64,000 bases of DNA from Candidula unifasciata (Eukaryota > Mollusca > Gastropoda > Stylommatophora > Geomitridae): NCBI GenBank assembly GCA_905116865.2, contig CAJHNH020004557.1, forward strand, positions 1,434,265-1,498,264, given 5' to 3'. The notes under the pieces were generated by a model, which was given only the letters and a program-made list of their open reading frames with translations, was not told the origin of the DNA and made no database searches. The translations under genes were made by a program, and so were the position numbers. Positions 14,424-26,400 of this stretch are shown in pieces (position 1 is the stretch's first letter; every line of letters starts with the position of its first letter).

Positions 14424-17400
14424 TACTAATCTTCTGTGTGTTCTTTCCAATGTTTTGTAGATGTTGGTCTTCATTTTCTTAAGGACATTACTGTTGTCAT
14501 TGTTATAAATCTGATCTGGTGTTCCCCATATTCATTCATCCATGTTCATTATATTCACCCAGCATGGCTCTCTGTGGTGGTAATTAAACCATTTATGAAA
14601 AGTATCACTACAAACAGGCACAATGACCCTGACCTCATGTTCAGGGATATCTAGAGGCAACTTCTTGCCAGCCGCCAAAGATGTCAGGAAAGACCAACAT
14701 TTCGCTGTGTTTGGAAAATTGTAACCTCCTGCACAAAATAAAAGACAATGTTTCTTTAAATGGAATGTAACCAATTACCATGCATAAAACTAGTCCCTAC
14801 ATGGGTTTCTAAATGAAACAAAGAAAAGTAACACTGTAATCTCATGTGGATTCTGGGCCCCATTAGCGGGAGGGAGGGAACAGACCCATAGCCCCCTCAA
14901 CAAGCATGTTGTAAAATACAACTAATTAGGTGTGTTTCTTTCCAAGATAGAATGCATCTACCTGGGAAGTGAGGAACCAACAGTCTGCATTCAAATAATC
15001 CAGATCTGTAAAATAGATGCACACACAAAGGATATATTCTTGAAAAACAGCAAAGTCCAGAAGTGGACGAACAACCAGGAGGACCCGTCGGGGTACAGCT
15101 GGTGAAAGCGAAGGAGAAGAAAGAAAGCAACCTATCATGTATGTCATAAAAGGCATCAAAGAAAGGTTGTCTACACCGTGTACAGACAACTTGAGCTAGG
15201 ACTACAAAGGGTCTGGCCTGAGTTTGTTGAGAGCTTACAGAGAGCTTAAATTTTGTTTTGAGTTGAAAGACATAAAAAGAGAATGACAAAGAATTGTGGC
15301 ATCATCATCGACACCATCATCAAGTGCCTTATTGACTGGCAGGGCAATCATACCTCTCCACAATTTGTGGTCTCCATTTGGACTTTGGCGGCTGTGCCAG
15401 GGCCTGAGTTTTGCGTGTACATTCATTTGACTGACTGATTTGTGTGCAGTTGGTTGTTCCTTACCTCTCGGACAGATGCACTCCGACTTTGAAGAAAGCC
15501 CCCTATTAGTCAACTCCTATGGCATCTTTGCTGAGGGGGTAGTGGGTCTATACTTGTTTTCCCCATAATGGGGCCTCGGAACCCATATGGGAAAAGTAAG
15601 TGATCAGTCAGTCAGCATGTCCTTTACAGAACACTGCTCTCTTCATGGCACGCCTGAAAGTCTCTTCTTCTAGCCAATTCTCCAGCCCTATATGTTTTCA
15701 TAGCCAATGCATCTTTAATGTCCTGCATCTGCATTCACAGAGGTTTGCCTCTGGATCATTTTCTGGAAACTGCGCCCTCGCATCATCCTTCTCTCCAGAC
15801 TACCATGGCAGCTGATAGGTACAGAAATATTGTGCTGCCACCATATGTCTTTATTTCTTCTCTCCTTCTCTCCAGACTACCATGGCAGCTGATAGGTACA
15901 GAAATATTGTGCTGCCACCATATGTCTTTATTTCTTCTCTCCTTCTCTCCAGACTACCATGGCAGCTGATAGGTACAGAAATATTGTGCAGCCACCATAT
16001 GTCTATATTTCTTCTCTCCTTCTCTCCAGACTACCATGGTAGCTGATAGGTACAGAAATATTGTGCTGCCACCATATGTCTTTATTTAAAAGAAAACGCA
16101 TCACAAGATGACTGAAAACTGCTCCAGACCAGGAAAACAGAGACAAAAAAAACATTTTGTAAATGGAACCAGATCTGGCCTCACCTCTCCGGAAACTTCC
16201 TGTATAATATCTCAACCCCTGATGACAGATGATGGTTAATGCATTTATGGAAATTTTATGACAGCACCTACCCTAAAGCTAAGTGATGTTATGTATTATT
16301 GTCTGTAATTTTGTCACCGTCTGCTGTTTGTGTTGAATGATAATGAACATTTTCTAGCCATAACATTGATTTTTTTAATTCATGACTGTTGTATTGTAAA
16401 TCTAACTAGCTCTGCTTCTCATCTGGTCGGATAGTTTGTCACAGATCTGCTAGAGCAGTGGCTCTCAACCTTCCCAATGCCATGACACTTTAATACAGTT
16501 CCTCGTGTTGTGGCGACTATCAACCTCACAAGTATTTTTACTGCCAGGTCACAATTTTAGAGAATATGTGTTTTGCGATGGTTTTAGGTGACCCACAAAG
16601 GGGTGGCAACCCACAGGCTGAGAACCATTGTATTAGTGTTAGGGGTGAAAGCCATTTTATCCCTTAAATCAGCAGTTTTCAACCTGGAGAAGTAAGGAGG
16701 AATCCAGAAGGGCATCAAGTAATTTTGAAAGTGAGTGTATTTGTACTTGCAATAAGCCACTATACTTACATTTTGTTTTAGTTTCATTATAAATAAAATA
16801 TTTTTGTACACAACTTATTAAACAAAACGATAATGAAATATGATCAGTTTATACATCTACTGTTAAAAATGTAATTAATATAACCCACACATTTAATTAT
16901 AGATCAAGAATACATTCTGACCAAACCATGTCTCTATACTTCTGCTTCACTTGTTGCGGAATCTGTCCTCATCTTTTTAATTACATTTTGTTATGTTGGT
17001 ATCCGGCCTGCCATATACCCAAAAAAAAGGGGGGGGGGGGGGCACGACCTGATAAAGGTTGGAGTTCACTGTCCTAAATGGTAAAGATGTCAACCCAATA
17101 AAAACCTCCAGCCTGAAGAATAGGATTTTATACCACAGCCAACTCCCATAGTCTAGACTTTAATTATCAAAAGCAACTATCATTTTACCAGCCAACGGCA
17201 ATATAAATACCAGGTTAGCCCCATATGCCGCAATGAGTGAAAATGGATTATTTACTTATTTTTTACTTTACTTATTTTCTTTGCAGTCTAAGAAAGGTTT
17301 AGTTTCTTCTTCTTTGCTGTAAACTCAAGTGAAAAGTTCTGGTTGCTCCACACGTCTCAGGCTGATGCAATTTGACTTGGAAGGAAACATCAATCCTTTG

Positions 17401-20400
17401 TGCTTTGGCCAGGCTCCCGATTTGGAACCACATCTAGGATGACAACAGAGAGGTGTAGACAGATATTGACCAGCAGGAGCCCTAGTCCTGGTGCACTACC
17501 ACATGTGGTTCAGCACTTCGGCCTCGGGTTTAAAATCATGAGCATCAACTTCATTACAGCAGGTTTTACCACATGTTTCGATTCCTCTCTGCAGAACAGA
17601 TGGTCGTCTATTGAAAGCATTGCACAAAACCCAGTGAAAATCCCCAGGCTATAAAACTGGACTCTAGAACTTAACATAGCAGCACTTGAAATAAATCCCT
17701 GACTTTCACAGCTGGAGGAAAATGATTTAACAAAAACCACCTAAAAGAAAGTTGTGAAGGAATAGCAGTTACCTCCGCCCAACAACATGGTTGGCAAGTT
17801 CCAAGACAGCATGAGTCCAGCACATCTGGAGATTCCGAGGTGGGTCAGGTTGAAAGAAGTGTTTGGGTCTGAGGACAAAGTGTCAGCTCCACACTGTAGT
17901 ACAATAACTTGAGGCTGGAATTTCTCTCGGACTAGTTTCATGATACTGTCAACAAAATTTTTTTTAAAGTCAGTCATTGAATCAAACCATAAAAATCTAC
18001 CAGCTTATCACAATTTTCTTTTGCTTTTGCCAATAAAAGTGCGGTTGGCATGTTGTGGTTTACAGCTAGGTTGTGATAACTCCTTAGCGACTTTTCCTGA
18101 AGGTTGTCCAGCAGTCCGATGTAGTAAAACAAAATGATTTATAGATTGCCATCGTTATACCTATATTTAAAGATAGGGTGATAAACTACACTGTAAAAAC
18201 CACAGAGGCATATCCCTCTCCTCAGCCTTCCTGGTAAAGTGACTCTAGAATTCTCAAACAGAGACTTAGAAGTCTGGCAGAACTTCAGCTGGATCGGGCC
18301 CAAAGCGGCTTCAGAGCAAACCAAAGTACTCAAGACCTGATCTTCCCACTCAGACGGATGAGTGAAAAAGCCATTGAATATAAAAGGGAGATGCACCTAT
18401 GTTTTTCAGATCTAAAAAAAAAAAAAAAAAAAGGTATTTGATAAGGTTTCCTGGAGTAAGCTCTGGGACTGCTTGGCAGGGAAAAACATTCCAGCACCCC
18501 TGATCAGTGCAATACAGAGTTTCTACAAAAGCTGCAGAAATTATGTAAGAACAGCAGACCAAAAGTCAGAAGAATTTAAGACCAGCGGTGTTAGGCAAGG
18601 TGATATCCTCTCACCCTACCTCTTCATTCTTGTGATGGAAGATGTCATCAAGACCTGTAAGAAGACAAAGAAGTATTCAGTAGGGTACTCGAAGATGAGA
18701 CCAATCTGTATACCGGAGATGGCATTTGCAGACAATGTGGCCCTTATAGCTAAATCAGAGGAATATCTTCAATCCAACTTACTTTGTCTGGAAGGAAGAG
18801 CTTAGAAGAGAGGGATGACCATAAGTATCTCCAAAATTAAAACCTTGGTGATCTCAAGAGAGGAGAAAAATACCAGATCATGAATGAACAGTATGCATTG
18901 GAGCAAGTCAACCAGTTCAAAAACCTTTGAGTTGTAACACACCAAAATGGAGGCATTAAGACAAAGCTGGCTAGTCAAAAAACAGCTGCTGGGAGACTAT
19001 CCCATGCCTTTAACTAAGGGTTTTTTAGCAAAAGAGAAATCAGCAATAAGAAGAAAATGACTGATTACCAGTCTACCTATGTGTGTGCCAGCCAGTCCTG
19101 ACAACAGTTCACAGAAGCCAGCTTCAGGCCTCAGAATGAGAAAGGTGGTCCAAGTGACAAGAAGGGACAAAGTTTGCAGTCAGACAATATGTCAAGATAT
19201 TGAAACCCGGGCCTTACAAACTCAAGTAGGCCAGTCACAGTTATGATGGTTTGGACATGTATGCAGAATAGGAGAAAAATTGGCTACCATGGCAGGCATA
19301 GAAGGCTAAAAACCAGGGAACCAGACCTCCAGGGCGCCCCAGAGTCCAATGGGAGGACAACATCCGACAGCCCCTGACTGACAGAGGAGTGAAATGGAAC
19401 AAAGCCAGAGAAAAAAACTGCTGATAGAGAAGTCTGGTGATTTCTCTGGCAAACTTCTACACCCCAAGGTAGAAGAGGAGCGACTAAGTAAGTTGTCATA
19501 TCTGCAACTTTTGGCATCCAGTTTCAGCAAATCCCTAATAAGTTTCCTTTACCAAAATGATTGTTAGGAAGCAGTTTGCCTATTCTACTCACAGTGTGTC
19601 TATTCTACTCACAGTGTGTCTATTCTACTCACAGTGTGTCTATTCTACTCACAGTGTGTCTATTCTACTCACAGTGTGTCTATTCTACTCACAGTGTGTC
19701 TATTCTACTCACAGTGTGTCTATTCTACTCACAGTGTGTCTATTCTACTCAGTGTGTCTATTCTACTCACAGTGTGTATTCCACTCAGTGTGTCTATTCT
19801 ACTCACAGTGCATCTATAGTACTTCCATTCCTATAAGCGCTCCATCCCCATACTTAGCAGCCATTGCACTCAGATAATATCCTTACATCTGATTGTTGAG
19901 CGTCTGTCAGATTATAATCTCACTCCCAGACGGCATTTCCCACAATCCACCATCCAACCAATCAACCAAACAACAAAGTACTATCTGCACAATGAAGGTT
20001 GGCTACAATCAATCTCCAACATCTGTGCACATTTTTTCTGTGTGGGTTCCAAAGCCCTATTTAAAGGGGAAAAACAATAGACCCAATTGCTCCCAAAATA
20101 ATGTCATAAAAAGCAACTAATAAAGGTTTTGCTAAAATTATATGTGTTGGGCCGAAAGGCACAAATGTTGCAACCTAGCCATAAATCACAACAATATGCC
20201 AACCGCCCTTTTTGAAGGTGGAAAAATAAATGATGAAGAGGAAATGTACACCGACCTATAAAACACGGCACAGAACTCAGCATCTCTGATTCCATCCAAC
20301 AGTGGAACATTCACAGAGTAATATTTTCCTTTCCCTGTTCCTATATCTCTCACGGATCCTGTACCTAAAATTAGAGAAAACAATTTTTATTGAGTACTTG

Positions 20401-23400
20401 AGTTGTTCTGCTGCATGTTTTCTTGTTTGACCTTAAAAGGGGCGATTTCCACATTATACTGTAGTGTACAGCTGGTTTGCAAGATCCGCACCATTGGCTG
20501 AAATCAGCAACACCTTGATTAGCTAATTAGCAACCCTTTGTAACAAGCTTGTTAAGGGGGGGATTGGGAGGGGGGTTACAGTGGGTCTTTTCCTGCCAAA
20601 ACTGGCCTCCCGAACTAATGTGGGAAAACTGCCCACATGCTAGGAAAAGCATTGTTGTAACTTTCTATGCAGGTTGCAAAGGTATGTAAGGGAATATGCG
20701 TGTGGGGATACTGTGTGTGTATAATAATCTTTTTTTTTTAGCATTCAGTGGCTGTAAACTCTGGTTCAAAGTTCCGGTTATTCGTTCACTTCTGGATCTT
20801 AGTCTCACTCCAGATTTTTAGTGTGCACATCTGTTTTACAGATCTGGCTTATTTTGTATGTAGACTGCTGGTTCCTCACCTCTCAGGCAGATGCTCTGAC
20901 TTCAAAGAAAACTCCTAATTAGTAGACTTCTATGGCATGCTTTTAAGGGACAGTGGGTCTATTCTTGTTACCCCCCCCCTCCCCCCCCCCCCCCCCCCAA
21001 TAGGACCTCAGAACCCACAGGGAGAGGTCGGGGTGTGAATGGACCATTTGACCGCAGGCTACTCTGTAACCAAAGGTTGCTTCAGTATACCTGTGCTATA
21101 GGCTAATCAGGATTTTTGGGATTTTCTCCTGCTGGACCCTCGTCTGAATATGACTATGAATCACAGGGTGTTTTCTTTCAGACTGCAATCCCATAGGAAA
21201 TTAAGTGGTTTTTTTTATGTGTTTATCTATGTAGACAATCTTCAGATGAAACAGAAGATGTATATCTATGGAGGACCTTCAGAAATGGAAGGACATTTAT
21301 ATATGTGAAGGACCTTCAGATGATACAAAAAGACATTTATATGTGTGATGGACCTCCAAATGATTTAGAAGATGTATGTGTGTGGAAGACCTTTAGGTGA
21401 AAACTGGAGATTTTCTTAGGACAGAAATGGAGATGTCTGTAGTTGGCAGCTCTATGTTAACATTTTTAAATGTATGAACACAAAATAACTTGAGACCAAA
21501 CCAAAACGAAACAAAGTCTTACCAGGAAAGAAGCCAAACATGTACTTGTGAAAAGAAACGGTCATAACTTTTGGAGTCATACAAAAGGCCTCCTCCACAC
21601 CTGCAGCAGAAGACAATCATCAGTGAGAATCAGATACAATCAGAATGTACAGGTGCATTACCAACAGGCACTGGTGGTCACATTTCTCTATAGCTTGTGA
21701 AAATATGGGGGTGACTGCAGTCAAGCTAATACAATGAATTCAAGAGAAATTTGACTAAAAAGCTCAACAAAATGGGAAAGAGGAAAACGTGCACAAAACA
21801 ACACAACGTAACGTTTCGGCCGGGCAGCCTTTTTCAAACACAAGTGAAATACACAAACGAAGAATGGAGAGTATGTAGATCTCTAAGGGGTGACGTGAGC
21901 GACGTTTAAAAAATGTGATGCGGAATAAATGAAATAAAATAAAATAAACGATGGCTAAAAAATATAGTCACAATACTGGGAATACAAGAAATGCAAGTGT
22001 TAATGATACATAAATAATATTGATAAGAAATATAATATGGTAATAATATAAAATAAAATAATTAACATTTAAAATGTGATAAGATTAGAACTATTTAGAT
22101 GAAGGTATGTTGGATATTGATACCTCTTGGACTAAGAACGCCAAGGCTGTGGATAAGGCGATTTTCCAAAGCGAGGCGGGTAGTATGATCGCCAGAGCAA
22201 GATTTTAATGCTGTGACAGATATGTCATCTTTACCGCTGTGGTCAGGGCTATTGAAATGAAGAGGGATTGGTTTGAGTGTCTTTTTGTCGATATCAGAGA
22301 GGTGTTTTAGCACAGTCTGTAACACTTGGTGGCCTGTGGACCCCCTGGGGTCTGCAGAACAAATTTAAGGGGTCCAGATATAATTTACACACATGCACAC
22401 AGAACACCTCTAGTATGCTATCCTTTCATATGAATATTAAAAACTGTAGGTTCAGTGGAGAAAAAAGAGGACACTGCAGGTCTTAGATAACTGCGAACAA
22501 CTGCTCTAAAATGTTTAATTCAAATAAACAGGTCACATGTTAGATCAGACTAAAAAAAAATACTTGTAATTCTGCTTCTTAGCATTCACCACCTGTAAAC
22601 TATGGCAGAAAGTTCACTTGTGGACTTTAGTCTTGTTCCATAACATGAGTTTTGTGTACACAAATCAGACTAATTTGTAGGCAGACTGTTAGTTCCTCAC
22701 CTCTCAGGGAGATGCATTATGACTTTGAAAAAAAAACACTCCTATAAGGTACCATTTTCCCTGTGTGGGTTCTGGGGTCCCATTGTGGTGAGAACAAGAA
22801 CAGACTCACTGCCTGCCCAAAGGCATGTCATAAGAGTCGACTAATTGGGAGCTTCCTTTAAAGTCGGAGTACATCTGCCAGAAAGGCAAGGAACCAATAG
22901 TCTGCATGCAAATTAGTTAGACCTGTGAAATGGATGTGCACACAACACTCAGTTTCTGGACAGGACTAGAGTCCAGAAGTGGACAAGCAATCAGAACTTT
23001 CCGCCAGAGTTTACAGCCAAAGAAGAAGAGGAAGGTACCATTTATGAAATGCTTATTACATTATTAGGAGGTGCAGCAGATTTTTTTTTTGATACCTAAA
23101 ATTGGGCCCCGGAACCCACACTGGAAAAAACAATTCAAGATGCATACCATCTCCATGATGCAAATCTATATCAACATAGAGAATCCGGTCAAACTTTTCT
23201 CGCAGTTTGAGGATGCCTAAGACGATGTCGTTGATGTAACAGAATCCTGCAGCAGAGTCTCTAGGAGCAGAAACAAGTACATACATGACAGATCTAGAAC
23301 ATTCATGATTTTCTGCTATTTAATTTCCATTGGAATACATACTTTTAAAAAACATTTCAAACTGTTTTATCTTTGCACCATTTCTTGCAGCTCCTTCATG

Positions 23401-26400
23401 CCCTCCCCATATGATTCTTCTTCTCAGCACTTGTTTTTAAAGAGCAGTTGACATGTTGTGCTGTGGTTGACAGCTAGCTGATGATATCTGCACCTTTTGT
23501 CCCACCCACCATTCTATACAATCTTTAAATAGTTACCTTTAAACAAAAATACTTTTTAAGGAGTTACAAGTCCTCCCTGAATATAGCCGGGCCATAAATA
23601 TGGCCTACCTATAGATATGGTCTAATGGTTGAAAGGAGTTTCTAGGACCTCTCCATGGGTGATCCTCATCTGCAAGTTGGTACTCTGTGATGTCCTAGTA
23701 GGGTACAACTACCTACTTTCTTTACTAAGAAGTGGTGAAAATCCCCCCCCCCCCCCCCAAAAAAAAAATGGCGCTCAGGAACCAGGAATCTACATGTGGA
23801 ATATTATTTCTCTCGGACAATAATTCTCTCCTTCTGGTATGTTTAGGTTTCCCATATTCTCTTCTGCCCTGTGGATCCCAGTACATTGACATTCTAGTTA
23901 TACTATTACATGACTTTCACAATGTGGTCTCCTTTTAACAATGAATAAAAATCAAAATCACCATGTTACTGGAACCAAAAATGGAATTAACAAACAAATA
24001 ATATTTCCGCCTAATGCAGACATGAATGTCAAATGAGTGACTAAAAAAAAAAAAAGGTGTTGGCTAAACCATCTAAAAGAAAACTAGCTGGAAAAACCTA
24101 CCTATGTGAACAAGTCATACACACACACAAATACTACTTAATAAAAGAGGCAAGTGCTGGATAGGACAAAATGAGAACACATGAAAACAATCTCTTCTAC
24201 TTCTTTGTAATCACCGGCTGCAAACTCAGGCTGGTTGTTATTTTATTTCTAGACTTCTGTCTTGTTCCAGAATTTAGGTTTTGTGTGGACATCTGTTTTA
24301 CAGATCTGGTTTATATGACTGCAGACTGTTAGTTCTCTGGCTATCAAGAGGATAAACTAATGCATGACACTATAAGATCTAAAATCACGGATGCATTGTT
24401 ATGGTGACAAATATAGAAGAAATGGGCATACTTCCAACCTTCATAAATGACGGACTGAATAAAAAAATGATAAGCCGTCAGTATTTCTTCCCAACAAAAT
24501 TATTTACCAGATGTAAGAAAATACCTCTTAGCATGATGCCATCCTCCATACCAATTTATTGCTACATCTGCTGCATTGTTGATAAGTGTTTCTGCTGCAA
24601 CAATGGTGGCGCCACTGATCAAAGAACATGTTTCAAATATTCCTTTCTGTAGGGGGCAGTCATATGCTGGTGAAAAATCATAACAAAATGTATTACTCAT
24701 TAAATATCTGCTCCTTTTTGTGTGTGTCCGAACTGAGGCATAATTCTGAGGTCTTCACGGATGTAACAAAATTCTGAGATAAGAGTTAGGAAGTCTTATG
24801 CAGCTTGATTCTTTTTTTCTACTTCGTATTCACCAGCTGTAAATTCAAGCAAAAAGTTCACCCATGTGCAGGCTATTGGTTCCTCACCTCTCAGACAGAT
24901 GCACTCCCCTTTTTGATAGAATGTTGATGCTATCTATATAGGCCAGGTCCCTGGTTGTTAACCTGTTACTAATATGACCACAGAGTTGTAGATAGGTCTT
25001 GACCAGAACGAGCTCCGTCTCAGGTGCACCATCGTGTGTGGTTCAGCCCCTCCACACACTGTTTAGCACCACCACATGTCATTTAGCCCCTTCACATGTG
25101 GTTCACCATCACCATGCTGAACCACGTGTGGTTTAGCATCTTCACACCCGGTTCACGCATCACCAAGTGTGGTTCAGCATCTGCATATCACATATAGCTT
25201 TGATTCAATACAGTTTATGCAATGCTATTTCAGTCCCAAACAATACATTGCTAGTGATTAGCTCTCCAATCACATGTTTTCTTTCTTTTTATGTTTGATT
25301 AAAACATATTAAACAAATCTGACCAGGCCTCTCCAACAGCTCTGAAATTAATGTACCGACAATTCCTAACAATAGTTTTGTTTTTCCAGCTTATGGTATC
25401 ACCTGTGAAACACAAGGGACTGAAATAATTAAACATCACAGACTAATTGCACTTAGCCACACAGGACTGCAGGTTACAACAGGCCTGTATGGCTATTAGC
25501 GGTTCCACAATAATAAATTCTATGTAGGTGGAATGTGATATAACTTGAGGCTGAGCTGCTGGCTTGTCATCCAGGTTGAGATTGTGTAAGCTCAGGGTTG
25601 TAAACTTTCAGGCAGAAGCCTAGAGAGGAAAAACTGCAAGCTGATTCTATTTGTAACTGCCAATAAAAATTTTCTTAGGAGGTGAATGTGTGATCTTTCT
25701 CTAGACTTCCACTAGAAATGTGCACGTTATAAATTAAGGACGCTGTTCAAAACAAAAAAGAATAAAGGAACATGTGACAATTAGAAAGAAAAAAAACAAC
25801 AACTGTGGATTGAAAGTTTGAGAAGGCAACGAGAGCAGATTCTTGACATCCTGATGTCATGGTGTGGAAGGTGTCAGCACACAAACTGATAAATGAATGC
25901 TGGAGATTGTAGGATGTGACAAAGCATGATCCCCTACAAAAATAATCAAGCCTGTCATTAAAGAGTTAACACACGCACATACAAAAAAGGTATCATAAAA
26001 CAAATTTTAAAATACACAAAGTACAATTACAAAAGAAAACATAAAAACACACAAATAACAACATGATACAAGAAAGGACATATGGAAAAGCAAACAATGA
26101 TCATTACATACAAAGTCCGTAGCTCTCGGCATCGCTATCATGACTGTCTTTACCATCAGGGACATCTCCAGAATCTCGGAGAAAAGCCACATAGTCCGGA
26201 CAATGGAAGCCTAAAATGTCTGTCTCTGTGGCACATCTAGGGCTGACAACTCTGTGTAATGGTCAATGTCAACAGTTAAAACTAATAAGGCTGCAGTTTT
26301 AACTACAGCTACCCATCAATTTTGTAATCAGCAGCATAACCACTCACACACTGTTGTAAACAATGACTAGTCTAGAATTACCCCCCTCCCCCTTCCATAT

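Noticed and set aside
19557..19877. Frames repeating [20 protein letters not shown]
   Set aside because: Products of a 20-bp minisatellite; three overlapping frames are open for the same reason.
22318..22500. Possible third hAT MITE (GTCTGTAACACTTGGTGGCC ... AACAACTGCTC)
   Set aside because: Ends do not pair well and flanking octamers do not match.
26290..26400. Candidate for the missing HDAC8 exon 2 (minus strand, reading [11 protein letters not shown] before GTAGCT)
   Set aside because: No similarity to the expected VHSLIEAY region, phase not convincing, and too close to exon 3 to be a usual intron layout.
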